A DNA stretch of 64,000 bases from Burkholderia diffusa (lineage in GTDB: Bacteria > Pseudomonadota > Gammaproteobacteria > Burkholderiales > Burkholderiaceae). Numbering within the stretch: position 1 is the stretch's first letter; each line of letters opens with the position of its first letter. Shown here piece after piece: positions 7,303-16,041 of this stretch. The stretch covers positions 1-64,000 of the forward strand of contig NZ_CABVPN010000005.1 in NCBI RefSeq assembly GCF_902499115.1, written 5' to 3'. The notes beneath the pieces were generated by a model. It saw only the letters and a list, made by a program, of their open reading frames with translations. It was not told the origin of the DNA and searched no databases. Position numbers and translations under genes: made by a program.

Positions 7303-9366
7303 ATGACCACGCCGACCGCCGCCGTACCGGGCTGGGAACTCGACGTTGCGCCGTTTCATGCGGGCGAACTTGCCGTGCAGCAGCGCGCGGGCGTGACGGA
7401 GGCCGCGGGCACGGCCGGCCGGCGCGGAATTCGCCGCTTCATGCCGGACCAGCACCGGGCGTTCTTTGCGCAGTTGCCGTTCTTCGTGCTCGGCGGCGTC
7501 GATGCGGGCGGGCAGCCGTGGGCGACACTGCGGGTCGGGATGCCCGGCTTCGTGACGGCGCCGGACGCGCGCACGCTGCGCATCGACGGCGATGCGCTGC
7601 CCGGCGATCCGCTGGCGGGCGCGTGGCAGCCGGGCGCGCCGCTCGGCGGGCTCGGGATCGAGTTCGACACGCGCCGGCGCAATCGCGTGAACGGCATCGT
7701 GCGCGCGGTAGACGGCGGTGCGCTGACGATCGCGGTCGAGCAGAGCTTCGGCAACTGTGCGAAGTACATCCAGGGGCGCAAGCCGACGTTCGTGGCGCGC
7801 GAAGGCGATGCGCTCGGCGAGGCCGACGTGTCGGACCGGTTGACCGATGCCGACCGGGCGCTGCTCGCGCAGGCCGATACGTTCTTCGTCGCGAGTGCGA
7901 ACACGTCGGCCGGTGCGGGCGCCGCGCGCGGCGCGGACGTGTCGCATCGCGGCGGCATGCCGGGCTTCGTGCGCGTCGACGACGCGCAGACGCTGACGAC
8001 GCCCGATTTCAGCGGCAATCGCTTCTTCAACACGCTTGGCAACCTGCAGCACGATCCGCGCGCGGGGCTGCTGTTCGTCGACTTCGACAGCGGCGACCTG
8101 CTGTATGTCGCCGCGCGGGCGGAGATCGTGTGGGACGGGCCGCTCGTTGCGTCGTTCGACGGCGCGCAACGGGTCGTGCGGTTTCATGTGCGGGAAGTGC
8201 GGCGCACGCGCGGCGTGCTGCCGTTCCGGTGGTCGGCGGTCGAGCGGGCGCCGCAGTTTGCGGGGATGGCGGGGGCGGCGAGCGCGGGCGGGGCGGTGGC
8301 GGCGTCTGTCTCATCGTCGGCATCGGCATCGCCCTCCACCTGGCGCCCGCTGCGCGTCGCGAAGATCGTCGACGAAGCGCGCGCGATCCGCTCGTTTCAT
8401 TTCGAACCGGCGGATGGCGGCGCGTTGCCGGCCTACGAAGCCGGTCAGCATCTGACGCTGCGCGTCGCGCTGCCGGACGGCGATGTACCGACGATCCGCA
8501 GCTACACGCTGTCCGATGCGCCCGGCGCGTCGCATTACCGGATCACCGTGAAGCGCGAAGGACGTGTATCGGCCTGGTTGCACGACCATGCGCGCGCCGG
8601 GATGACGCTCGACGCGCAGATGCCGCGCGGCCGCTTCACGTTCGACGTCGCGAGCCCGCGTCCGGCCGTGCTGGTGTCGGCCGGCATCGGCATCACGCCG
8701 ATGATCGCGATATTGCGCCGCGCGCTGGCCGACGACGCACCGTCGCGCCGCGTGGTGTTCGTGCACGGCGCGCGTGATACGGCCGACCGGCCGTTCGCGA
8801 CGGAACTGACGCGCATCGCGGACGCCGACGCCCGCGTATCGCTGCACTGGTTCGACAGCCGGCCGCAGCGCGACGGCGCGGCGCGACCGGGCCGCATCGA
8901 CGTCGCGCAACTGAAGCGCATCCTGCCGTTCGACGACTACGACTTCTACTTGTGCGGGCCGTCCGCGTTCATGCGCGATTTGTACGACGGATTGCGCGCG
9001 CTGAACGTGCCGGACGAGCGGATCCGCTTCGAGGCGTTCGGACCGTCGAGCGTCGTGCGCGGCGTGGCCCGCACGGCAGCGGCGGCGGCCGTGGCAAGCA
9101 TGCCCGTCGTGTTCCGCCGCTCGGCGCGCGACGCCGCCGCCTGGACGCCCGAGGACGGTACGCTGCTCGAATTCGCCGAAGACCAGGGGGTGGCGGTGCC
9201 GTCCGAATGCCGGTCGGGGGCGTGCGGTACGTGCGCGACGCGCGTGCTGTCCGGTGCGGTCGATTACGTGCAGCCGCCCGATGCGACGGTCGAACCCGGC
9301 TGCGCGCTGCTGTGCGTCGCGCGGCCGGCGGAAGGTGCCACGGAGCCGCTCGTGCTCGACCGCTGA
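7303..9366 (+). CDS. PNPOx-like / ferredoxin reductase / 2Fe-2S ferredoxin fusion protein
   Basis: 687 aa in three parts. Residues about 40-310 resemble the pyridoxamine-phosphate-oxidase-like split barrel of general stress flavoproteins. After an Ala/Ser-rich linker (about 320-345) comes an FNR module with the FAD motif Arg-Ser-Tyr-Thr-Leu-Ser and the NAD-binding Gly-Ile-Gly-Ile-Thr-Pro. The last 90 residues are a plant-type ferredoxin with Cys-x4-Cys-x2-Cys and a distal Cys (CRSGACGTC, then CALLC). Electrons from NAD(P)H should pass through FAD and 2Fe-2S to a flavin or substrate bound by the first domain. Start ATG 7303 has GGGAG upstream; a longer frame overlapping the GST gene is not needed. 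Confidence 0.88.
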   Translation: MTTPTAAVPGWELDVAPFHAGELAVQQRAGVTEAAGTAGRRGIRRFMPDQHRAFFAQLPFFVLGGVDAGGQPWATLRVGMPGFVTAPDARTLRIDGDALPGDPLAGAWQPGAPLGGLGIEFDTRRRNRVNGIVRAVDGGALTIAVEQSFGNCAKYIQGRKPTFVAREGDALGEADVSDRLTDADRALLAQADTFFVASANTSAGAGAARGADVSHRGGMPGFVRVDDAQTLTTPDFSGNRFFNTLGNLQHDPRAGLLFVDFDSGDLLYVAARAEIVWDGPLVASFDGAQRVVRFHVREVRRTRGVLPFRWSAVERAPQFAGMAGAASAGGAVAASVSSSASASPSTWRPLRVAKIVDEARAIRSFHFEPADGGALPAYEAGQHLTLRVALPDGDVPTIRSYTLSDAPGASHYRITVKREGRVSAWLHDHARAGMTLDAQMPRGRFTFDVASPRPAVLVSAGIGITPMIAILRRALADDAPSRRVVFVHGARDTADRPFATELTRIADADARVSLHWFDSRPQRDGAARPGRIDVAQLKRILPFDDYDFYLCGPSAFMRDLYDGLRALNVPDERIRFEAFGPSSVVRGVARTAAAAAVASMPVVFRRSARDAAAWTPEDGTLLEFAEDQGVAVPSECRSGACGTCATRVLSGAVDYVQPPDATVEPGCALLCVARPAEGATEPLVLDR

Positions 9367-9490
9367 ACAACCCATGCGACATGCCGCCGCAGGCGGCCTG
9401 CTGCGTGAAAAGCGCGCGCATCTGCTTCTTTTTCCGGAGACCTGTCGGATCGACGATAGCGTCAACCGATTCGATGAAAGGAGCATAACC

Positions 9491-9694
9491 ATGAAACTGC
9501 TCGGCATGATCAAGCTGGTCCTGTGGAGTTTCTTCGGCGTACGCAACAGCAAGGCGCACGCCGCCGATCTCGCGAACGTCAACTACACGTTGTTGCCGTT
9601 CGTGGCGATCGTGCTCGCGCTGCTCGTCGGCGCGGTCATCTACGGTGTCGTGCATCTGGTCGTCGATCCGACCGCGACGATGCAGGGGTTCTGA
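9491..9694 (+). CDS. DUF2970 small membrane protein
   Basis: 67 aa. It begins Met-Lys-Leu-Leu-Gly-Met, has the family signature Trp-Ser-Phe-Phe-Gly-Val-Arg near residue 12, a short polar stretch and one transmembrane helix (about 34-58). AAGGAG sits about 8 nt upstream of the ATG. DUF2970 proteins are common in beta-proteobacteria and have no established function. Same strand as the preceding fusion gene, 124 nt downstream. Confidence 0.85.
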   Translation: MKLLGMIKLVLWSFFGVRNSKAHAADLANVNYTLLPFVAIVLALLVGAVIYGVVHLVVDPTATMQGF

Positions 9695-9747
9695 CCGACC
9701 GCCGAATCGCGGGCGGGCGAACGTTCCCGCTCCGGTTTCCCGCCGCG

Positions 9748-9773
9748 TGACCGGCACGTGACTGTGCCGGTCA
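9748..9773 (+). terminator. Hairpin after the DUF2970 gene
   Basis: Perfect 10-bp stem TGACCGGCAC / GTGCCGGTCA with a 6-nt loop. There is no U-run, so it may be a weak or factor-dependent terminator, or an mRNA 3'-end stabiliser. Confidence 0.5.
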
Positions 9774-10313
9774 TCGACGTGGCCGCGCACAACGCCAGTC
9801 ACGCGCACATCGGCACCGTCGCCGTGCCGCGTGAGTCGCGCGGTTTCCGTTCCCGCCTTCCACGCCTCCGATTTGCCCGATTCCAGGGCGGTCGGCCCCG
9901 CCCGGGGTAAAATGCGCGCCGCGCCGCGATGTCGTGCGCGACGGGCACGCCGCCGTTCCAGCGAATGGCGCGCGCAAGTACGTCGCGCCCGTGACGGGGC
10001 GTTCGAAGCGTCCCCCCGCATGACAAGACCGCGCGATGCCGCCGTCCGCCCGACACGCCCCCGACGAAGCGGTCGACGGCTGCGTCGTTGCCCGGCGCTT
10101 CATCGTCATCCGATGTCCCATCCTGCGCTTTCCCGATCGATCGGCACGCATGCGGCCCGATCGTCCGACTCGTCTGGCGAATGTCGTGTCGACGTTCGTG
10201 CCCGGCGGCCGCAGGGACCGTTGCGGATTCTTGCGCGAGGTCGCGCTTCGCGGTTGCATAACGAGTTTCGAGTGTTTCGACAGGGTCGAGTGGCGAGTTT
10301 TCCATCCAGAACA
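9774..10313. other. Long leader region upstream of the TonB receptor
   Basis: No gene can be supported; frames on both strands here look like composition-driven shadows. A lone -10-like TAAAAT occurs at 9908. I looked for TPP and cobalamin riboswitch signatures and saw none. The length (540 nt) leaves room for a structured 5' leader. Confidence 0.4.
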
Positions 10314-12545
10314 ATGACGGTGAATAGAACAACAGCGGCGCCCGCACGGCGGCGGCGCACGAAGGCCGGGCTTGGCGTCGGTCTCGGCATCACGCTTTTC
10401 GCGGCGCAGGCCGCTGCGGCACAGGGCGACGCACTGGCGCCGGACGCCGACGCTTCCGGCAGCGCAGCGCTACCGACGATCACGGTTACCGGCGCGCGCG
10501 AGAACACGTTTCGTGCGCGCGAAGCATCGGTCACGGGGCTCGACGATGCGCCGCTGCGCGACACGCCGGCGTCCGTCAACGTCGTCACGCGCGCGCAGAT
10601 CGACGACCAGCAGGCGAAGCGCCTGAGCGACGTGGTGCGCAACGACGCATCGGTCGTCAACGACTACGCGCCGGTCGGCTATTTCGAAGGCTTCGCGATC
10701 CGCGGCTTCCCGGTCGATCTCGCGAGTGCGATCCGGATCGACGGTCTGACGGTGTCCGGCGAGCAGAACGTGCCGCTCGAGAACAAGGAGCGCGTCGAGA
10801 TCCTGAAAGGGCTGGCCGGCATCGACAGCGGCGTGGTCGCGCCGGGCGGCGTGATCAACTTCGTGACGAAGCGCTCGGCGAACGTCGCGAGCGTGACGGG
10901 CGGTGTCGACAGCCGCGGCTCGACGTCGGCGGCCGTCGATCTCGGCCGCCGCTTCGGCCCCGACCATCAGTTCGGGTTCCGGATCAATGCCGCGAAGGAG
11001 AACATGCACTCGTACATCGACGGCACGAACGGACGGCGCACGTTCGGCTCGATCGCCGCCGACTGGGACATCAGCCCACGCGCGAGCCTGCAGCTCAACG
11101 CCGAATTCCAGCAGTGGATCCAGCGTTCCGCGCCCGGCTACCAGTTGCTCGGCGGAACCGTCGTGCCGTCGGTCAAGACGACGTCGAAGGCGCTCGGCAC
11201 GCAGCCGTGGGCGAAGCCGGTGACGACCGATGCGCTGAACCTGAACGCGCGCTTCGACTACCAGTTCAACGACGACTGGAAGGCGTATGTCGCGGCGGGT
11301 CGCAGCCGCACGATGATCGACGACAACAGCGCGTTCGCGTACGGCTGCTATTACGCGGCGAGCTGCGCGGCCGGCACGACGTCGCCGTTCTTCTTCGGCG
11401 CGAACGGCGACTACGACGTCTACGACTTCCGCAGCCCCGGCGAATACCGTCGCAACGACGACCTGCGTGCGGTGACGACGGGCAAGTTCGCAACGGGCCC
11501 GCTGCGCCATGAACTGACGCTCGGCGTGAGCGTGCAGCGCCGCGTCGTGCACATGGCGAACGCCGTGTACGACTATGTGGGCAGCGAGAACATCTATGGA
11601 CCCGACGTCGCGTTCGCGCCGTCGCCGAATACGGCCGGGCCGTCGTATCCGCAGCTCGATTCATGGCAGTACGGCGTGTTCGGACTCGACCGCATCAGCA
11701 TCGGCGAACACTGGCAGGTGCTCGCCGGCGGCAAGGAAGTGCTGCTGCGCCAGCGCAGCTGGAGCAGCCTCGACGGCGAGGCGACGCACACCGATCGCTC
11801 GGTGTTCCTGCCGCAGGTCGCGCTCGTCTACAAGCCGGTGAACGTGCTGTCGCTGTACGCGTCGTACAGCAAGGCGCTGTCGCTCGGCGACCAGGCGCCG
11901 GTGCGCGCGACCAACGCGTATGCGTTCCTGCCGCCGGTCGAATCGCACCAGTTCGAGCTCGGCGCGAAATACGACTGGCTCGACCGGCTGAGTCTGACGG
12001 CCGCCGTGTTCTCGATCAGCAAGCCGTTCCAGTTCGCCGATCCCGATGCGTCCGGCACGAGCTATACCTTCGTGCAGCGCGGCACGCAGCGCCACCAGGG
12101 GATCGAGCTCGGCGCGGCCGGACGGCTCACCGAGCGGCTGTCGCTGACGGCGAGCGTCGCGGCGATTCGCGCGCGCGCGTACGATTCGGGTTCGCCGGCG
12201 TACGAAGGGCACCAGATCATCAACGTGCCGGCGCTGCGCGCGTCGCTGTATGCGGACTACGCGGTACCGGGCGTCGCGGGACTGAACATGCTCGGCGGCG
12301 TCGAATACAGCGCGGGCCGCAACGCGAACGAAGAGGGCACCGCGCGCGTGCCGTCGTGGTTCGTGTTCAATCTCGGCGCGCGCTACACGACGAAGATCGC
12401 GGGCCATCGCACGGTGCTGCGCGTGTCGGTGGACAACCTGTTCAACAAGTTCTACTGGCGCGACGCGGGCGAGCAGCAGGGCGACGCGTACCTGTTCCCG
12501 GGCGCGCCGCGCACCGCCCGCGTATCGTTGACCTATGATTTCTGA
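10314..12545 (+). CDS. TonB-dependent outer membrane receptor
   Basis: 743 aa, siderophore-receptor length. Signal peptide about residues 1-36, with twin-Arg-rich start and Ala-Gln-Ala-Ala-Ala-Ala-Gln cleavage region. A TonB-box-like Pro-Thr-Ile-Thr-Val-Thr follows near residue 54. The plug domain has the pattern Asp-Thr-Pro-Ala-Ser-Val-Asn-Val-Val and Val-Arg-Asn-Asp-Ala-Ser; the 22-strand barrel ends in Leu-Thr-Tyr-Asp-Phe with the terminal aromatic needed for assembly. ATG 10314 gives a proper signal peptide; the frame stays open upstream for 161 codons without one. It is 59 nt before pnuC, which suggests the ligand is a vitamin or precursor rather than a ferric siderophore. Confidence 0.88.
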   Translation: MTVNRTTAAPARRRRTKAGLGVGLGITLFAAQAAAAQGDALAPDADASGSAALPTITVTGARENTFRAREASVTGLDDAPLRDTPASVNVVTRAQIDDQQAKRLSDVVRNDASVVNDYAPVGYFEGFAIRGFPVDLASAIRIDGLTVSGEQNVPLENKERVEILKGLAGIDSGVVAPGGVINFVTKRSANVASVTGGVDSRGSTSAAVDLGRRFGPDHQFGFRINAAKENMHSYIDGTNGRRTFGSIAADWDISPRASLQLNAEFQQWIQRSAPGYQLLGGTVVPSVKTTSKALGTQPWAKPVTTDALNLNARFDYQFNDDWKAYVAAGRSRTMIDDNSAFAYGCYYAASCAAGTTSPFFFGANGDYDVYDFRSPGEYRRNDDLRAVTTGKFATGPLRHELTLGVSVQRRVVHMANAVYDYVGSENIYGPDVAFAPSPNTAGPSYPQLDSWQYGVFGLDRISIGEHWQVLAGGKEVLLRQRSWSSLDGEATHTDRSVFLPQVALVYKPVNVLSLYASYSKALSLGDQAPVRATNAYAFLPPVESHQFELGAKYDWLDRLSLTAAVFSISKPFQFADPDASGTSYTFVQRGTQRHQGIELGAAGRLTERLSLTASVAAIRARAYDSGSPAYEGHQIINVPALRASLYADYAVPGVAGLNMLGGVEYSAGRNANEEGTARVPSWFVFNLGARYTTKIAGHRTVLRVSVDNLFNKFYWRDAGEQQGDAYLFPGAPRTARVSLTYDF

Positions 12546-12604
12546 TCGTCCGGACCCGGCCGCGTGATGCGCGGCCCCGGCAGCCAACCAGGAGAGTACA
12601 GACG

Positions 12605-13216
12605 ATGTCCCCACTCGAAATCGCCGGCGTGATCGTCAGCGCGCTCGCGATCTGGCTGACCGCGAAGCGGCGCATGCTGTGCTGGCCGGTCGGGCTCGCG
12701 TCGGTCGCGCTGTACGGCTGGATCTTCTTCGACGCGAAGCTGTATTCCGACATGCTGCTGCAGGGCGCGTTCGCGGTGCTGCAGGTGTACGGCTGGCGCC
12801 GCTGGATCGCGCAGCGTACGCTCGAGGCGAGCGGCGGCGCGGCGCCGGCAGGCGACGTCGCGCCCGTCACCGGCGTGCGGCCCCGGCAGATGTTGCCCGA
12901 CCTGATCGCGGCCGTTGTCGGCAGCGCGCTGCTCGGCGGAATGATGGCGCGCTGGACCGATGCGGCGCTGCCGTTCGTCGATGCGTCGCTGACCGCGTTC
13001 AGCCTCGTCGCGCAATACTGGACCGCGCGGCGCTACATCGCGTCGTGGGGGTTGTGGATCGTCGTGAACGTCGTGTATGTCGGGATGTTCGTGTTCAAGG
13101 AACTGTATCTGACGGCCGGACTCTATGCGCTGTTCATCGCGCTCGCCGTCATCGGCTGGCGCGACTGGAGCCGGACGGCCGACGCGCTGCGTGCAACGGC
13201 GAGCCCGGCGGGCTGA
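12605..13216 (+). CDS. pnuC: PnuC/PnuT family vitamin transporter
   Basis: 203 aa, seven or so hydrophobic segments. Family marks: Tyr-Gly-Trp-Ile-Phe-Phe-Asp near 37-43, Gln-x-Tyr-Gly-Trp-Arg-x-Trp at 60-67, and a WxxWxxxN motif at residues 148-155, which lies in the ligand site of PnuC structures. PnuC proteins are facilitators: nicotinamide riboside (PnuC) or thiamine (PnuT) enters down its gradient and is trapped by phosphorylation. The gene lies between a TonB receptor and a kinase-like gene, exactly the set needed. Which vitamin is carried cannot be read from the sequence. AGGAG 8-9 nt before ATG. Confidence 0.88.
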   Translation: MSPLEIAGVIVSALAIWLTAKRRMLCWPVGLASVALYGWIFFDAKLYSDMLLQGAFAVLQVYGWRRWIAQRTLEASGGAAPAGDVAPVTGVRPRQMLPDLIAAVVGSALLGGMMARWTDAALPFVDASLTAFSLVAQYWTARRYIASWGLWIVVNVVYVGMFVFKELYLTAGLYALFIALAVIGWRDWSRTADALRATASPAG

Positions 13217-13252
13217 TTCACGGGCCGATTCAACTACGGAGCTGCGTCGTCC

Positions 13253-14461
13253 ATGACATTTCCTCTCGAGCCGAACGCGCCTGCGTCGCGTGACGCTGCC
13301 GACGCGCGGGACGTCGCCCCGCCGCAATTCGGCGTCGACGGCGAGCAGGCCGAACGCGACTGGCCGCTGATGACGCACGACGAAGTCGCGGGCGTGCTCG
13401 CGCGGATCGATGGCGTCGGCGCGCCGGCGCGGCTTGCGTGGCACAGCCCGCGGCCGTTCTCGGCGGCCGTGCTGGTGCGCACGACAGACGAGCGCACGCT
13501 GTTCGTCAAGCGTCATCACGTGAGCCTGCGTGATGTCGCCGGGCTCGAGGAAGAGCATCGCTTCATCGCGCATCTGCGTGAACGCGGCATTCCGGTTGCC
13601 GACGTGCTCGCCGGTCGCGACGGTGCGACCGCGTTTGCATCCGGCGACTGGACCTACGAAGTGCACGCGGTCGCGCCCGGTGTCGACGCGTATCGCGGCG
13701 TGATGTCGTGGCAGCCGTTCACCCATGCTTCGCATGCGTACGCGGCCGGCCGCGCACTGGCCGAACTGCATCGCGCGTCGGCCGGCTACGATGCGCCGGC
13801 GCGACCCGTGCGCACGCTGTTGTCGAGTTTCCGGGTGCTGTCGTCCACCGATCTGGCGGGCGCGCTCGAACGCTGGGTCGATGCGCAGCCGCTGCTGGTG
13901 CGCGCGCTCGGCACGCGCGACTGGCGTGGCGCTGTGGCGGATGCGATCGGCCCGTATCATGCGCGCCTCGTGCCGCTGCTGCCCGCGCTGCCACCGCTGT
14001 GGACGCACGGCGACTGGCATGCGTCGAACCTGCTGTGGACCGATGCCGGCCCCGGCGCGCGGGTGCGCACGGTGCTCGACTTCGGCCTGTCCGATCGCAC
14101 GTGCGCGGTGATGGACGTCGCGCTGGCGATCGAGCGCAATGCGATCGACTGGATGGCGCCGGCCGATGCGCGCCGCATCGAATACGCGCACATCGATGCG
14201 CTGCTCGACGGCTACGAATCGCTCGAACCGCTGAGCGACGATGCGTACGCGGCGCTGGTCGCGATGCTGCCGATCGTGCATGTGGAGTTCGCGCTGTCGG
14301 AGGTCGCGTATTTCGGGTGCATCATCGACGCCCCGGCGATCGTCGACATCGCGTACGACGGCTACCTGCTCGGGCACGCGCGCTGGTTCGGCGAACGCGA
14401 CGGACGAGACCTGCTCGACTGGCTGGTGCAACGCCGGCGCGCGAAGCGGGGCAGCGTGTAA
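13253..14461 (+). CDS. APH-family phosphotransferase (small-molecule kinase)
   Basis: 402 aa, aminoglycoside-phosphotransferase / choline-kinase fold. Catalytic loop His252-Gly-Asp254-x4-Asn259 and the metal-binding Asp276-Phe-Gly are intact; a Phe-Val-Lys at 84-86 fits the ATP-binding Lys. About 40 N-terminal residues are extra and acidic. Thiamine kinase ThiK belongs to this superfamily, and position 36 nt after pnuC suggests it phosphorylates and traps the imported vitamin. An antibiotic-resistance role is less likely in this setting. Substrate unproven. Confidence 0.82.
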   Translation: MTFPLEPNAPASRDAADARDVAPPQFGVDGEQAERDWPLMTHDEVAGVLARIDGVGAPARLAWHSPRPFSAAVLVRTTDERTLFVKRHHVSLRDVAGLEEEHRFIAHLRERGIPVADVLAGRDGATAFASGDWTYEVHAVAPGVDAYRGVMSWQPFTHASHAYAAGRALAELHRASAGYDAPARPVRTLLSSFRVLSSTDLAGALERWVDAQPLLVRALGTRDWRGAVADAIGPYHARLVPLLPALPPLWTHGDWHASNLLWTDAGPGARVRTVLDFGLSDRTCAVMDVALAIERNAIDWMAPADARRIEYAHIDALLDGYESLEPLSDDAYAALVAMLPIVHVEFALSEVAYFGCIIDAPAIVDIAYDGYLLGHARWFGERDGRDLLDWLVQRRRAKRGSV

Positions 14462-14621
14462 CGCTGCGTGCCGGACATTGACGAGCCGGCAGTGTCGGCT
14501 GGCCGGGCCTCATTTTTCTTCCGCGCGGCAATCGCACCGCACATTCACTGAAATCCTCTGATCTACGAAGCGGATCCTGCTGCCGCAGGACGCCGCACGT
14601 CCGCACTCCGTCGCATTCAAC

Positions 14622-14675
14622 ATGACGGAATTGTCATCTTCGGCTCATGTTCGCACTGCACCCGATCCGTAGCAT
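14622..14675 (+). promoter_or_regulatory. Metal-regulon promoter 1 (before czcC-like gene)
   Basis: Operator ATGAC-GGAATT-GTCAT (14622-14637), a third half-site CTCAT 11 bp further (14644-14648), then -10 TAGCAT at 14670-14675, exactly 32 nt after the palindrome. Predicted transcription start near 14682 leaves a 23-nt leader before ATG 14705. The palindrome resembles the ATGACA...TGTCAT boxes of CusR/CopR-type regulators. Confidence 0.7.
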
Positions 14676-14704
14676 CGGTGCGAACCGTTATCGCAGAACC
14701 GAAC

Positions 14705-16015
14705 ATGCTCAAGCTCACCCTCGCCGTGGCCGTCGTCTTCGCGACGGCCGCGACGGCCCATGCGCAGTCGCTGCAGGTCACGGCACCGGCCCAGGCCTTG
14801 GCCCCGACGGCTTCCGGTGCCGCGTCGCCGTCCGACATATCTTCTTCCCCGTCGCTGACGCTGTCCGACGCGCTCGCGGCGGCAGCCAGCAACAACCCGG
14901 CACTGCGCGGCGCGCGTGCGGACGTCGATGCATCGGCCGGCGCGCTGATGCAGGCCGGCGCACGTCCCAATCCGGAAGTGTCGTTCCTGCAGGAAGGCTT
15001 CAGCCGCGCGGAACGCACGTCGACCGCGCTGATCAACCAGACCCTCGAGCTCGGGGGCAAGCGTCGCGCGCGGCTCGACGTCGCATCGTACAGCCGGGAG
15101 GCCGCGAACGCGTCGCTCGACGAGCAGGTTGCCGCTGTGCGCGCCGATGTGATCGCGGCGTTCTACGGATTGCTTGCCGCGCAGCGGCAACTTCAGGTTA
15201 CCGAAGAGTCGGCCGCGATCGCCGCGCGCTCGGCGGACCTCGCGGGGCGCCGCGCGCAGGCCGGCAAGGTGTCGCCGGTCGAGGCGACCAAGGCGCAGGT
15301 GGCGGCGGCCGGCGTGCAGATCGAGGTGACGACCGCGCGCGGCCGTGTCGACGTCGCGCGCGAGAAGCTGAATGCGGCGATGGGTGAAGCGCGCGGCGAC
15401 CGGCGCGTCGCGCTCGGCGATCTGGAAACGGTGCCTGCGGTCGAGCCGCTGTCGGCGCTGACCGCGCAGCTCGAAGACGCGCCGCTCGCCCGCGTCGCGC
15501 GTGCGGAGATGCTGCGCTCGAACGCGGCCGTGTCGCTCGAACGCGCGCGGCGTATTCCCGACGTGACGGTCAGCGCGGGCGTGAAGCGGGTGACGACCGG
15601 CGGCGTGCCCGACAACCAGGCGGTCGTCGGCGTGTCGATTCCGATTCCGCTGTTCGACACGAACCGTGGCGCGCTGCTCGAAGCGACGCACAAGGCCGAG
15701 CGCGCGAATGCCGATCTCGACCGCGAACGTACGCGGCTGCGGCTCGAACTTGCACAGGCGTATGCGAATTTCGACGCGGCGGCGCAGGAAGCGCGGCGGC
15801 TGAAGACCGACATCCTGCCCGGCGCGCGGCGCGCGCTCGACGCGATGTCGCGTGGCTACGAGCTCGGCAAGTTCAGCTTCCTCGACGTGCTCGACGCGCA
15901 GCGCACGCTGTTCCAGGGGCAATCGCAATACGTGCGCGCGCTCGCCGACGCGCATGCGGCCCGCGCCGACATCGGCCGGCTCGTCGGGACGCCGCTCGCG
16001 GCCGTCGCGCAATAG
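14705..16015 (+). CDS. czcC: TolC family outer membrane efflux protein (CzcC-like)
   Basis: 436 aa. Signal peptide Met-Leu-Lys then a hydrophobic core ending Ala-Thr-Ala-His-Ala-Gln (cut near residue 20), a Ser/Ala-rich linker, then two TolC repeats with coiled-coil helices (Leu-Thr-Leu-Ser-Asp-Ala-Leu start; second repeat around Glu-Arg-Ala-Arg-Arg-Ile-Pro-Asp). ATG 14705 is preferred over GTG 14678 because the predicted transcription start falls near 14682. First of five tightly spaced genes; it should form the outer membrane duct of a tripartite metal pump. Confidence 0.87.
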   Translation: MLKLTLAVAVVFATAATAHAQSLQVTAPAQALAPTASGAASPSDISSSPSLTLSDALAAAASNNPALRGARADVDASAGALMQAGARPNPEVSFLQEGFSRAERTSTALINQTLELGGKRRARLDVASYSREAANASLDEQVAAVRADVIAAFYGLLAAQRQLQVTEESAAIAARSADLAGRRAQAGKVSPVEATKAQVAAAGVQIEVTTARGRVDVAREKLNAAMGEARGDRRVALGDLETVPAVEPLSALTAQLEDAPLARVARAEMLRSNAAVSLERARRIPDVTVSAGVKRVTTGGVPDNQAVVGVSIPIPLFDTNRGALLEATHKAERANADLDRERTRLRLELAQAYANFDAAAQEARRLKTDILPGARRALDAMSRGYELGKFSFLDVLDAQRTLFQGQSQYVRALADAHAARADIGRLVGTPLAAVAQ

Positions 16016-16041
16016 CCGCGCTTCTTACCTGAAGGATCATC

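Noticed and set aside
9774..10313. TPP or cobalamin riboswitch before the TonB receptor
   Set aside because: Conserved core sequences not seen by eye; a covariance search would be needed to overturn this.
13253..14461. Aminoglycoside resistance gene
   Set aside because: Only the general APH fold supports it; operon context points to vitamin phosphorylation.
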